Assembly (NCBI GenBank): GCA_015146655.1
Contig: VKHL01000063.1
Location: 62,001-126,000 of the forward strand
From: Ochromonas danica
Lineage: Eukaryota; Sar; Chrysophyceae; Chromulinales; Chromulinaceae
Length of the DNA stretch: 64,000 nucleotides
Direction of reading: 5' to 3'
Part shown: in pieces, positions 43,070 through 55,338 of the stretch
How the letters are laid out: every line of letters starts with the position of its first letter
Position numbering within the stretch: position 1 is the stretch's first letter
Notes under the pieces: generated by a model
The model's input: the letters and a program-made list of their open reading frames with translations, nothing else
Databases searched by the model: none
What the model was told of the DNA's origin: nothing
Made by a program: the position numbers and the translations under genes

Positions 43070-44365
43070 CTATGCAAAGGCTTTGCCCCACATCTTTTTC
43101 TCTTTCTCTTTCAACTTAGTCATCTCTTTCTTCATTCTTTCCATTGCTTTCATAATTAACTTATCTTCATTATTCATTTCTGTTAAAGCTTGACCAGCAG
43201 GGATGAGATCAGCACAAGCTTTATAATCAGCATAAGCTTTCTCCATATCCTTCTTATGGATCTCATAGTAACTACCACGACGATAGAGTGCTTTCTTATT
43301 CTTTTTATCTAAAGCTAATACCTTCTCCACATGTGTAAGTACTAACTCCCATTTTTCAACTTTGAAATAAGCAAGTGCGATATTGTTATAGAGAGAGATT
43401 TGAGTGGTTTCCATCTCTTTCTTCTCTTCTTCTGTTAATAATGATGAAGTCTCATATAACATATTAATATGACCAATTGATTTTTGATATCGTATAACAG
43501 CAAGTTTATAATTACCATCTTTAAATAATTCATTTCCTTCTTCTTTATTCTTTTGAATTAATCGTAAACGATCACTTTTCTTTAATTTGCGAGAGACTGT
43601 ACGATCTTCTCCACCATTACCATTCTCATCACCATCGTTATCACCTTCTTCTTCAGCTGCTGCTGCTGCCGCGGCAGTTAATTCTTCTTCTAATGCAGTT
43701 TTACGCTTTTCCAACGCATCGTAATAACTTGCACACAATGTACGTGCTGCTAGACTACAATCTTCAAGTAACCGTTGAAGAGAATGTAATTTACGATCTA
43801 ATACTCCTTGATGAACTATATGATCTTCTTGTACCTCTTGTTGAAGTTGTTGTGAGGAAGGATGTTGAAGATGGTATTCTTCATTGTTTTCCATGACATC
43901 ATAGAGAAGATGTTCATAATCTTGGATTGTCTTATAGAGACTTTCTTTATTGATTTCATCGTTATTATTAGAAGATGTCTTATAGACATTCTTCATTTCA
44001 AGTAGTTTGACTTCAATTTGATTGTATAAATGATGAATTTGATCAAGTTTATTTTCATGTGTTTGTAAAATAATTTCAAATTGTTGCATCTTCTCAACTT
44101 CATTCTCAGTGAACCACAACCTATAGATAACAAGTTAGACAACACACAATAAGCACAGAGATAGTATATTATTAGCATGGTGATATAGGGTACAGCATAT
44201 CTAATGTACTGTATGTAGTAGGGAGGGTAGGATACTGGTGGAGTTCAAATGTAATCTCTGTCCTCTACAAGTACCATCTTTCTTGATGGTATTACAGTTT
44301 GGAAGAATCAGACTTTAAGACGTCATACTATCATAACAACCAGTTCCACCCTCGAGATATATAAT

Positions 44366-44448
<83 letters not shown>

Positions 44449-46023
44449 CACAATCACTCACCTTCGTGCATCATCACTGGTTACTTCCACTGGAGCAGTG
44501 AATTGATTGTAATTCTTCACACATAACACTCCTCCCAATGCATTAGACGAATCATCTAACTTAGCACCAAGAATAGCATTACCAGTTCCCTGGTTGTTAT
44601 TGGCCAATAAGTTAAGAAGAAGATTCTGAATATGAGGCATACGACATCCACCACCAGATACTTCCACACTATCAATGACATAGTCAAGACCAACACTTTC
44701 CTCTCCTTTCTTACAATCATTAATCATCTCTTGGAAGAGCGTGTTCAAGGATTGACAGCATGAAGCAAATTCTTCACGTGTAATGCGAAGATTAATATCT
44801 GCATTCTCACAAATATTTTCAACAGTCACAATGCCTTCAGGAAGTTGAGAAAGTAACTTTCTCACTCTCTCACAAGCTAAGAGAAGACGTAAACTCTTCC
44901 TAGTACCAGGTTCAACCGTCGTCTTATACTTCTCTTGAATCATAGTTTGGAAGTGATTGAAGAGTAAGAGGTCATAGAAATACGCACCAAAGGCATCACT
45001 ATATGCCTTGTTCAGTACTTTAGGTAAGACCATAGCATCACTATTGCCACCCTCAGGAACAGCAGCTGGAGGTTCATAGGTCACCAAGACTACAGAGGTT
45101 TGGCAGTGACCGACATCGACTAAGAGAACATTCTTCCCCTAAACCCAGACCATCAAAGTAGCAAATATTACATACCATGACTGTGAGAACAAGACGAAGG
45201 GATACTTACCATAACACCCGCAGCTTCAGGTCCACCTAATCCAGCAATCTTTCGAGCATAGGCTGCAACAAGAGATTGGGTAGGATCAACTAAGACTACC
45301 TGCTTCTCTTCCAATCCAGCAATACGACAAGCTTGTATCCAGTTATTATAGATTGATGCATTAGGAGTAAAAGCAGTAAGAACATAACGCAAGGTAGAGT
45401 TTGGAGTGGTTGTGTTAGTAGTGCCTTCTTCTCCAACAGCAGCAGTAGGGGCAGTATCATCAGGTTTAGCCTTTTGCTCACTTTGAATTTGATTGACAAT
45501 TTGAGCAAGATACATAGCTACTAACGAGGTTACATAGAAACGATTGCTTTCATCCACCACAGTTGTCTCTGTTTCTGATTGTTGTTGTTCGAGTTCGATG
45601 TCATGATTGATAGTCAAGAAGAGTCTTCCTTCACTGTCTGCTTGGACTGGTACACGTAGTTGAGAATACCATGGTTGTGCACGTACTTCTTCCAGAGTGC
45701 GTCCAATCATCATAGAGAGTAATGGGAGAGTGTATTCAGCAGTTATCTGAGCAGATGCTTCATCTCCGAAGACACGACGACCATTGGAGAAGGAGAGCAA
45801 AGAAGGACGTGCCACAGAACCTGACAGAAGAACAAGAAACAGCAGTGTTAGGGTAAACAGCAGCATATGACGGAGTGCATTGGAGTCACATATTATATCA
45901 AATCAATCCTATTAGATTAGACTACCTACCTGTTGTAGTGCGAATGATTTCAGCATCTTCAGCAACAACAATCGTCTTCTGCCCACCAAAGTCAAGACCA
46001 ATATATTGAACCAAGTCAGTCAT
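43070..46023 (-). CDS. Hsp70/Hsp110-type ATPase domain fused to a C-terminal TPR domain
   Basis: The model is complement(join(43070..44120,44462..45138,45210..45820,45930..46023)), 810 residues; introns of 341, 71 and 109 bases are GT-AG and keep the frame. The start MTDLVQYIGLDFGGQKTIVVA is the first ATP-binding loop of Hsp70/Hsp110. NVLLVDVGHCQTSVVLV is the second phosphate loop, and VDYVIDSVEVSGGGCRMPHIQ the adenosine motif; all are Hsp110-like. The nucleotide-binding domain ends about residue 430, after which the protein passes straight into a helical region (about 460-640, like the SBD-alpha bundle) with no clear beta-sandwich substrate domain. From about 670 a TPR-like region (KEEGNELFKDGNYKLAV, SLYNNIALAYFKV, KKALYRRGSYYEI) runs to the end. 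Probably a chaperone or nucleotide-exchange factor; cytosolic as no signal peptide is seen. Confidence 0.88.
44368..44445. repeat. (CA)n microsatellite in an intron
   Basis: About 39 units of CA (TG on the sense strand of the gene) lie within intron 3 of the Hsp70-TPR gene, close to its donor. It is uninterrupted, so probably variable in length. Confidence 0.95.
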
Positions 46024-46876
46024 TCTTATTCTTCTTGTTATTATTCTTCTTGTGTGGTTGTTGTTCTTTCTATTTCTAATTAGAATGTTCCCATTATCAT
46101 CCAGACAGACGACCCACCCGCTCACACTGTCAACAAGAGTTTCTAGAAAGTCTGGCACAAAGATAGACTTTGAAAGCATTAAATGTGACTTTTCATCAGC
46201 CACATGCTGCCAACCCAAAATCCTGTGTAAATCCAGAATGTCGTTAGCATCAGAGGAGCTACAAGACCGATAGACTGCCAATTAGAATGAATGTACCCGA
46301 CTACAATGAGATAAGAACAACAATCATCACCATATGCATAGTAACTTCTTATTTCTTTCCATTAAAGTAATGCTCTTCTTATGTTACTCAAATGTGTTCA
46401 AACTTACAAAGTCAGACAGTCAGATGCATTATAATTCAACCACATTGTATATATGAAGATACTATATCGACCTTAAGAAATTTCTTCCCACACGAGTTGA
46501 TGATGAAGGTGTTTTCTTGAGATATTTTCTGGTTTCCACGTGACCTTGATCTTGTCGACCAACAGAGTGAAAATAGATGTTTTGTTCCTTCAGCTGCTGC
46601 TAGAAGGGCGATGGTAGAAGTTCCATCTCTTATCATCACATGATGAAAATTGACTTGCTCATGGTTTCCCTCAGCATCATTCATTTCCTGCAAACCCAAA
46701 CATAAGAGGAGATACTTGAAAGGGCCAATATGCCTGCAGAAAATGTGATCTATCTTCAAGATTGGACGATCTTTAAACTGCAATCCCAACAAACAAAAGG
46801 CAGACCCGATGATAACTAATGAGGATATTATAACACTTCTTATCGTTATTATGAAGAACCTATTACAGACACAGTG
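46024..46876. other. Upstream region of the Hsp70-TPR gene and 3' flank of copy F
   Basis: An in-frame open stretch continues upstream of the Hsp70-like start for 86 codons to 46281, but its sequence is unrelated to Hsp70. It includes, around 46150-46200, a diverged copy of the block found before F-box/LRR copies D and E. A minus ORF of 118 codons (46436-46792) is not recognised. From about 46805 the sequence is the F-box/LRR 3' flank. Confidence 0.5.
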
Positions 46877-48167
46877 TCAAGACACACTCAGATATGTTCT
46901 AGTTGATCCACCAATCTTATCACTAAAATCGCAGTTTAGTCCAGTGATGAGATTTTTATTGAAACCATAGAGTTGACTTCGAGTATATGATGTGATACGA
47001 CCTTCTTTCGGTGTAGAAGGCCATTTCACCTTCTCATCCAGTAGCAATCCATCCAACATATCTTTCTCAGCCATATTGAGGTGAACTATGCTGAGGCTAG
47101 AATGCTTCGATACTGCCACCAGACTCTCCAATCCGCAACAACATATGTCTAAATACTCAATCAACTCATAGCTCTTGATCAACTCAGTCAGGATCGTATC
47201 AGAAAAGTTTAATAAACTGGGAAAATCAGATGATGCATCCAACTTTGTCAGACTCTTCGCATGCTCTGTGATGGCTGCCAACGTAGCATCAGTGCACTGA
47301 TTGTCATACGAAGGCACCAAATACAAGGAGTTCAAATGGGGAAGATCTCGCAATAAAGAGAATAAACAGGACTCAGATGTGATAGCGCTCAAGTGAATCT
47401 GATCGGGTTCTAATAGAGGCTTCAGAATCCCCACTGGCATATAGTAGTCTTTTCTCAGTCTTAAGGTCACATGCTTATACTGTCTTCTTCTCAATACATG
47501 AGACAAGCACACAGCCCAGTCATCATTGGAACCTTGCACCTGCATAGTCACAGAGCTTTCCTCATTGCATGTCTGGATAGTTTCACTAACATTCAAGTGT
47601 TTGAGTTGTAGACATTCTTCAAACAAATGACGCAGATTCTCTGCGCTACATTCGGTGGCATTGGAGATGACCAAACTAGTCAAATCTGGACAGGATTTGG
47701 ACAATGTCACCACTAAATCATCTAGACTACATCAGGATATCCCAAAGCACCGCATCCAATGATCAACATCTCCAACAATTCTCCTGCTAATGAGAGATAG
47801 GATACAAAAGAAGTCATCGTCTGTAAATGCTCACAACTTGTGTAGACTCTCGGCGCTCCAGTGTGTAGGATTCCATGATGTCCAATCCTCCTCCCACAAG
47901 ATCTTCTAAAACACTCACACTAACAGGAAACTCTTCCACATACAATACCTTGCGATTCACCAGCCACATAGAGAATATTCTCATTTTAGCATCAGAAAGA
48001 CTCATATCACCTCTTGATATCCTAAGGTCAGTCAAGGAGGACAGCCAAGCTTCTCGATCAGTCTTCTCAACACAGGCTACATCCAACCTTGCCAGATCCT
48101 TCCGTCCCAACCACTCTCCATAAACACTGTGAAGAATATCTGTAGGCAACTGCCACATTACACTCAT
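46877..48167 (-). pseudogene. F-box/LRR family copy F, internally deleted
   Basis: The 5' part (47814-48167, 117 codons) begins with a normal MSVMWQLPTDILHSVYGEW start and reads to MESY. There it jumps to the middle of the family sequence, deleting about 135-140 codons (counting from MESYCPALR to the region before SFVSYLS) and shifting the frame. The 3' part (46877-47713, 278 codons) is open and family-like to the end but has additional residues after the usual C-terminus. As it stands, no full-length product is encoded. A short N-terminal F-box-like protein could still be made. Confidence 0.85.
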
Positions 48168-48651
48168 TACTTCTTCTCACTGTTATAACTAACCGTTTTA
48201 ACTACGACTTGCCCACTAGAATGGAATTTCTGTTTGGCAACGGCGCAAGGACTATATGACATAGATGCCGCAGGTAATCTCTCTTAACTTTTCAACAAAA
48301 ACTCCTGGAGTTATTTTACAAGCCCGCAGAACAGAACAGAGCAAGTCTGGATGGATTTGACAAAGAAAAACCAAACCAAACCCTTTTCGGTGAAGTTAAA
48401 GTGGTATTAAGTTAATAAGACAGTTACGGCGTGGCGGTGGCGCATCCTCGCGCTCTACCTGTCAGCCACCTGCCAGGACGACGAAAAGAGGTGGATGGTC
48501 TACTTCTCTAACTTTTGGAGTTAAAAGTCTAACTTGGACCGAAAGTCCCAACCACTCCAACCTTAACAAGTGCTGGTGGAGAAAACAATGAAGAGAAGAT
48601 GTCAACTGTTGCTATGCTCACAATTAATTGCCTTCGATTGATCTGTAAGAG
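48168..48651. other. Region upstream of the left ABC transporter
   Basis: The outer end of the left inverted-duplication arm lies here: from about 48475 the sequence matches the region 62870-62960 on the opposite strand. The match is broken by an indel at about 48568-48610. Further out, similarity fades at about 48440. No gene was seen. Confidence 0.6.
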
Positions 48652-51600
48652 ATGACATCTACTATTACGAAAGACCCTTCTGAAGAAGAGAAGCAAGAAA
48701 ATATCGTCGTCTCACCCAGTGATGAGAAGGATAAACCCAATCGTGCATCATTCAGTCAGGTGAGAATTATTCTCTCTTCGACTCACACACAGTGGCATAC
48801 TTATTGCTTTTTGGATGCGTTCGTAGACGTTCAGCAATGCGGATCAATATGACTACCTCCTCATGTTTCTGGGCACAGCTGGTGCCTTAACTGTGGGGTG
48901 CTCCACGCCCGTCTCCAATGTCGTGTTTGGGAAGATACTTGATGCTCTCAATAAGAACCCTGATACCTTCTCCGACAAAGTGAATATTCTATGTATTGCT
49001 TATGTCATCATAGGTGTGGTTAACTTGCTTGCGGGCTACCTGCAAGTCTATTGTTGGACTGCTACTGGTGAGCGCCAAACCCAACGTTTCCGTGCACGTT
49101 ATGTCAATGCATTACTATCCCAAGAGATTGGATGGTTTGATACCATTGGCGCTGGACAATTGAATACAAAGGTGGCAGATGTGATTGGAGAAATACAAGA
49201 TGGTATGGGCAGAAAGATCGCAGACCTCATGCAGAATAGTATTCAAGTGATTGGCTCCCTGGTAGTTGCTTTCTATCTTTGCTGGGAACTTACTCTAGTT
49301 CTTTTGGCTTGCATTCCTTGCTTAGCCTTAGCGACAACATACATGGTCAAGGTAAGTCTTCCTGTCTTCCGCCTGCTACCAGTGTTATGACTTATTATGT
49401 ATGTGACACCATGCATGATGTGTGTTTAGACTGTCGCAGCTGCAACTCATCAAGCTTTTGAACAGTATGCTCAAGCAGGAGCCGTGGCACAGGAAGCTCT
49501 AGGATCTGTCCGCACAGTCAATGCATTCAACTTACAGCCAACTTTCATTGCCAAATATCGAAAGTTCGTTATGGAAGCCTTAAGGGTTGGTGTAATCAAA
49601 GGTGCCAACGTGGGTCTGGGAAATGGAGCTGTCTTTGGCGTAGCCTTCCTTACTTACGCACTGGGCTTCTGGTATGGTGCTCGTTTGGTGGCTCATGACA
49701 TCGAGCATGACTGCACGGGGAACGATTGTATTACTGGAGGAAATGTCATCTCAGTCTTCTTCTGTGTTGTGTTAGGCTCTATGGCTCTTGGCCAAATAGC
49801 TGGTCCTCTATCCGCTTTTGTTAGTGCACAATCCTCTATTGCCATTATCTTCGACCTCTTGGAGAGGAAACCTCTTATTGATGGCCTCAGTGATGACGGA
49901 CTCATTCCCCCAAAACCTCTGAATGGAACGATTGCTCTCAAAGACATTTCCTTCGCCTACCCGTCACGTCCTGATATCATGGTTAGTGATCGAATGTCTC
50001 TTGACATCTCACATGGCGAGACTGTGGCTCTTGTTGGGTCTTCAGGCTGTGGGAAGAGCACTATCATCAACCTATTGCTTCGTTTCTATGATCCAGTTGA
50101 AGGAAACATCGCCCTGGATGGTCATGATTTACGTTCTTTGAATATCAAATATCTGCGTTCATTGATTGGATATGTGGGTCAGGAGCCTGTGCTATTTGCA
50201 GGAACCATTGGAGACAATATTGCATATGGACTCGATCCTCAAGAACGTGCATCCATGTCGGAGGACCACTTAGCAGGACGCATTGAAGAAGCTGCCAAGG
50301 CTGCCAACGCCCACGACTTCATCATGTCCTTCCCTCAAGGCTATAAAACAGATGTTGGAGGAAGTGGATCTTCCTTGTCTGGAGGTCAGAAGCAGCGCAT
50401 CGCCATAGCACGTGCTCTTATCAAAAAGCCTGCTATTCTATTACTTGACGAAGCTACCTCAGCACTGGACATCAACTCTGAGAAGGTGGTACAAGCTAGC
50501 ATCGACCAACTCAGTCAAGCGAAGACTCAAACAACCATCATTGTTGCTCATCGATTGAGTACGATTGTCAATGCAGATCGTATCTGTGTACTGAGAGATG
50601 GCCACATCGTGGAACAGGGTCGACACACAGACCTCATACAAATACCCAATGGTGTCTATGCAGATCTTGTGCGTATGCAGATGCTGTCTGGTGAAGGGGA
50701 GGAGAATGATTCTCCACTTCCTGAAGCTAGTAGACCAGAGATGGTCGAGCCAGAATTAGTCGAGGAAAGGAAAAGCCTGAGGCTTGCAGTGGATGATGCT
50801 ATCGAACCCTCACCATCTGCCAAGGCTCCACAGGAAAGTAAACAACAACAAGTTGCTAGTACCATTTCCAAAGATGAGAAACGACAACTCGTTCGACGAG
50901 TCTTGGCAATGGTCAGACAATATCCAGGTTATGCCACAGTGGGATTAATTGGTGCCGCTTTCTTTGGTGCCATCTTCCCATGTAAGCATCCTCTTGCCAT
51001 ACATTTACTATACATTCATATGCTAATAATCATTGCGACTGATTAACATGATGATGTAGGCTGGGGATACATGCTGTCCAAAACACAAGCTGCTTTATAT
51101 TTATCTGATCCAGATGAAGTGGAAGATCGTGCTCGTCTTTATTCTTTTCTCTATATCATGTTGGCAGGGGTTTCTTTCTTCAGTTCATTGGCAATGTATT
51201 ATGGAGTCATTGCCGTGGGTGAACATGTAGCAATGGTGATGCGATCAACTTTGTTTGAGTCATTCTTCCATCACCCAGTCGCTTTCTTCGACCAGCCCGA
51301 ACATTCTGTGGGAACACTCACATCCCAATTATCTGACGATACAAGAGTTATCTCCAAGGCTCTTGGTGAGAGCTTTGCAAGACAGTTGCAGGCCATGTCT
51401 ACCTTGTTGGTAGCATTAGGTCTAGGCTTTAGTTCTTCCTGGCAGATTGCCTTCATCGTCCTCGCTTCCTTCCCACTGACTATTGCAGCGGGTGTCGTTC
51501 AAATGTCTGCCATGAGAGGAATGCAGTAAGTTATCTCTCCATATCCATACGATGATACAGTGCATGTTACTTACCCATTCTATCATAGGTATGACGATGA

Positions 51601-53491
51601 AGCTGATGAGAAAACAGAAGACTCTACGAAAGAGAAGAAGAAGCAATTAACCGACAAAGGGGCTAGTGCTCAAGGAAAGGTCAAGACAGATAGTAATCAA
51701 AACGGAAAAGCAGCATCTAGCACCAAGCCAGAGGGCAGTGTTATGGCTGGTAGTCATAGTGCTGTTCTGGGCGTCGCCTTTGTCAATATGCGCACTGTGG
51801 CTGCATTCTCTATGCAACACAAAGTAGCCACGCATTATGCCCAATTGACTGAGCGGATTATGGAGAAGAGAATTGGTCGCAGTGTGGTGGCAGGATTAGG
51901 ATTTGGTGCATCCTATACAAGTCGCTTCCTCACTTATGCATTACTCTTTTGGGCTGGATCACGGTTTATTAAGGATGGCTCCATTACTTTTGGTGATCTT
52001 ATGGGTGCCATCACGACCCTTATGGTTGGTGCTACAGGCCTTGGCCAAGCATTAAGTGACATGGGAGATCAAGCAAAAGGCACTGAATCAGCCAAACGTA
52101 TCTTTAAAGCTATTGATTCTGCCAATGCTTCCACTATTGACGGATTGTCACCTAACAAGGGGTTGGTTCTTTTGCATGATAAACAAGAACCAAGTGCTTG
52201 TGATGTAAGTGCTCTTCAACCAAACGAACTCCAAGAATTGACAGGCAAGATTGAACTTCGCAATCTCTCCTTCCATTATCCCTCTCGTCCAGATATCCCT
52301 GTCTGCAAGGGTTATAACCTTACCATTGCTCCAGGAGAGGTGATAGCCTTTGTTGGACCGTCAGGATCGGGTAAGAGCACTATCATCAATCTGCTGCTGC
52401 GCTTCTATGATCCTGATGAAGGAAGCATTCTCATCGACAATTGGGATATCAAGGATCTCAACGTGCGTTATTTACGATCTCAGATTGGTTTTGTTGGCCA
52501 AGAGCCGGTTCTCTTCTCTGGTACTGTGGAAGATAATCTGAACTATGGCCGCTATGAGGTGAACTTCTCTGCTGTGCTTCCTCCCTCTGAAGCCTTGCTC
52601 CAAGCTCGTCAGCAACAGCTTCGTAGTAATGATTCTTCCATTGCCTCTTGTTGGCGTTGGATGGCTCACCAGAACCACGAGCATAAACCAATACCACTAG
52701 AGCAAGAGCAGGAACATGATGTAGAAGATGCAAAAGAACAATCCAGGGATGGCGTACCAGCTGATCTGATAGAAGCTGCCAAGTTCGCCCATGCACACTC
52801 TTTTATAACTGACTTCTCTGATGGATACCGAACCACAGTGAGTACTATGGGGTCAGGCTATATGATCTCCGGTGGACAGAAGCAACGTATTGCTCTAGCA
52901 CGTGCGATGCTGAAGCGACCTAAGATCCTCCTTCTCGATGAGGCCACAAGTGCTTTGGATGCACAGTCTGAGAACCTCATCCAACAGTCCATCGATGAGC
53001 TTACACAACGCCATGGGAATGATCCCCTTCCTGGTCTAATCCAGACACGTCCCACGGTTATCATTGTGGCCCATCGCTTGAGCACCATCGTCAGTGCTGA
53101 TCGTATTGTCGTCATCGACCAGGGAGAGATCAAGGAGGTGGGACCCCACGAAGAGCTCATGGCTAAAGCGGACGGCATTTACCGTCAACTCTACCTCAAG
53201 CAATCTCAAGGAGGCAAACCTTGAATGGATATACTCCTTGAACTCAAGAACTTTATGTGAAATCCGATCATTGATGATCAGGAGTTCAATCATGTGCGTA
53301 ATATTGTTCAGGATTGATAAAGTCTCTTGTGCCAACATAGTCTAGTGGAAACAGCTCAAGTTGTCTATCAGCTGTAGTGAATTGAATATGAAAAGCTATC
53401 AATAGAGAGAAATAACAGCAACTTGTAATGTAATTTTGAAGTGTTTACGAAGATTATTAGTTGAGCGATGGCCATAGTCTCACCATGTCTT
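48440..53491 (+). repeat. Left arm of a 5 kb inverted duplication
   Basis: This arm matches the right arm (57975 to about 62990) in reverse complement. From 48652 to 53491 the match is collinear with no net indel: every left coordinate x corresponds to 111466 minus x. Proteins in several reading frames are identical across almost all of it. The outer 200 bases are more diverged and contain an indel. The inner boundary is sharp. Confidence 0.95.
48652..53224 (+). CDS. Full ABCB-type (P-glycoprotein-like) ABC transporter, left copy, five exons
   Basis: The model is join(48652..48759,48827..49351,49430..50981,51060..51525,51589..53224), 1428 residues; introns of 63-78 bases keep the frame. Layout is TMD1-NBD1-TMD2-NBD2. 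NBD1 has Walker A GSSGCGKST, the signature LSGGQKQR, Walker B ILLLDEATSALD and the H-loop IVAHRLST. NBD2 has GPSGSGKST, ISGGQKQR, ILLLDEATSALD and IVAHRLST. The Ile in the second signature is a slight variation. NBD2 carries an insertion of about 75 residues (from NYGRYEVNFSAV to DGVPADLI), rich in Gln, Glu and Ser. Likely a membrane exporter of hydrophobic compounds or lipids. Both sites look active. Confidence 0.93.
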
Positions 53492-54629
53492 CCTTCATCT
53501 TCTTGAGTCATCAGTTGGCTTTGCTCAATACTACAAGGCGGTGAACGTCATTTCGATTGAAAAAGCCATTACTTCCTGGCAGTATTGGGCATGAAACCGC
53601 ATAACCTAACTAATACTCTTACTCCTAACCCTAATCCCCTTAACATCGACCGTACTGAGAATCCATGTATTGCTTAAACCTATTGCTCCGTCGTATAGGT
53701 CTGGGCTTGTTTGGCATTCGCTTTGGGGATTTCAGTGGCAATGGTGTTTCGTCAATAAAATCCCTCACCCCAACGGTTTTTTGCGACTTTGCTTTTCAGC
53801 AAAGTTGACTTTAAAACCCATTTTCTCTAGTTTGGAGGCGATTGTTTGAGACCTAAACTTACCATTGTTAACTTATGTCATTTGTTTTGGCAAGCGCTTT
53901 TTTTGAGTTCGTGAAGAAGAAGATGAAAAAGATGGGACTTTCCTTTGGGATTTTTTTTGAAGAAGGGGGTGACGGATTATTTGACACGACTGGGATTCTC
54001 TTCAAACAACACACAAGTATTTCAATTGAAAAGCCTGTTTATTAGAGTTATAACTGAAACTTTCGAATTTGTCGCTCAGAAAATTAATCGCAAAAAATGG
54101 ATTCCGATAATTAATCCCAATTTAAGTAATTCCTCACTGGTGGACAGCCGGAATTAATGCTTTCCCCTAATCGAAGAATTAGGGGAATTAAATCCAAGGT
54201 AATTCCTTTCACTTTTGACAGAGGAATTGTCTAATTGGCATCTGTTTATTGAAGTCCAGAGACTCCAAAACCGTTTATTCCGCGTTTTTCATCCCAAAAC
54301 CAACGCACATACAAAAGACCCAAGCGCTTAAAAACCCACCCAATTTCACCCATTTCCTCAAATGAAGTCGACTTTTGCAAAAGGCAACTTTCTGTGTCTC
54401 ATCACAGAGGATAAAGCGTCTGTCTCCCCACACCATGAAGAAAGTGGTTTTAGCAAGAAAAAGGTATGAAGAAGCGACTGTTGAATAGTATAATGAGACT
54501 TGAGATGTTTTTGACCCTAATGATGATCTCTTCGGCGAGTATGGATAGCCTTTAGACAAGAATTAGTCAATTAATTACTAATTCCAGGATTAATTAATTC
54601 CTGAAATTTACGAAAGTTCCTAAAAATAA
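53225..54629. other. Left side of the duplication centre
   Basis: From 53225 to 53491 this is still arm sequence (3' flank of the ABC gene). Beyond it the sequence is unique to this side until about 54000. A degenerate telomere-like stretch (taaccctaatcccc at about 53624-53641) and a block similar to 7970-8035 are present. A stretch at about 54008-54085 is similar, in inverse orientation, to about 57590-57665. No intact gene was seen. Confidence 0.6.
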
Positions 54630-55338
54630 AAAGAGAATACTCTCTATGTGGCTGGTGAATCGCAAGGTATTGTGTGTGGAAGAGTTTCCTGTTAGTGTGA
54701 GTGTTTTAGAAGATCTTGTGGGAGGAGGATTGGACATCATGGAATCCTACTGTCCTGCTCTTCGATCTATTGAGATCGATACAAGCACAGCATCTGACCT
54801 CTGTAAGGAAGATCAATTGAAGAGCAATCTGTCAGTGTTCTTGAGTCATTGTCATAATCTACAAGGAGTGACAGTATTGATGAATACAGACAGACACGAT
54901 AAGAAGCTTAGTGATGTAGTGATGGAAGTATTGGTAGAGAAGTTGAGAGAGAATTCTCTGGTCAAATTCTCTCTACAGGACATCGAAAGATATGAAGAAC
55001 GTTATGTGATGGTAGCAAACCTCCTCTTAAAGCATGCCTCCAGCTTACGAGAGCTCCATATTGAAACATTGGATGGATTGGGAATAGATTTAATCACATC
55101 CACTCTCATCGAGAATAGAATTCATCTGAAAGCATTGAATGTCAACACAAGTTGTGAGCATCTACAGACGATCACTTCTCTTGTGTCTTATCTCTCATCA
55201 GCAGGAGAATTGTTGGAGGTGTTTGAAGCACGAGAATTGAAGATTGGATCCAGTGTTCAGGGCCCTTTTGACATAGATGATTTAGTGGTGACATTGTCCA
55301 AATTCTGTCCAAAGTTGACTAGCTTGGTAATCTCCCGA
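54630..55338 (+). pseudogene. F-box/LRR family copy G, truncated at both ends
   Basis: Lacks the first 65 or so codons including the F-box-like part; the family sequence begins at about 54633 within the MWLVNRKVL region. The frame is open for 231 codons up to KLTSLVISR, then at about 55338 it joins directly to ABC-transporter sequence on the opposite strand. Its first 110 codons match copy E, including that copy's private changes. Confidence 0.85.

Noticed and set aside
46436-46792. 118-codon minus ORF between the Hsp70-TPR gene and copy F
   Set aside because: No recognisable domain, ordinary length for chance at this composition, and the region is made of duplicated flanks.
53608-53645. Possible second telomere-like tract (ctaaccctaatcccc)
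   Set aside because: Too irregular to be called a telomere repeat; only two imperfect units.
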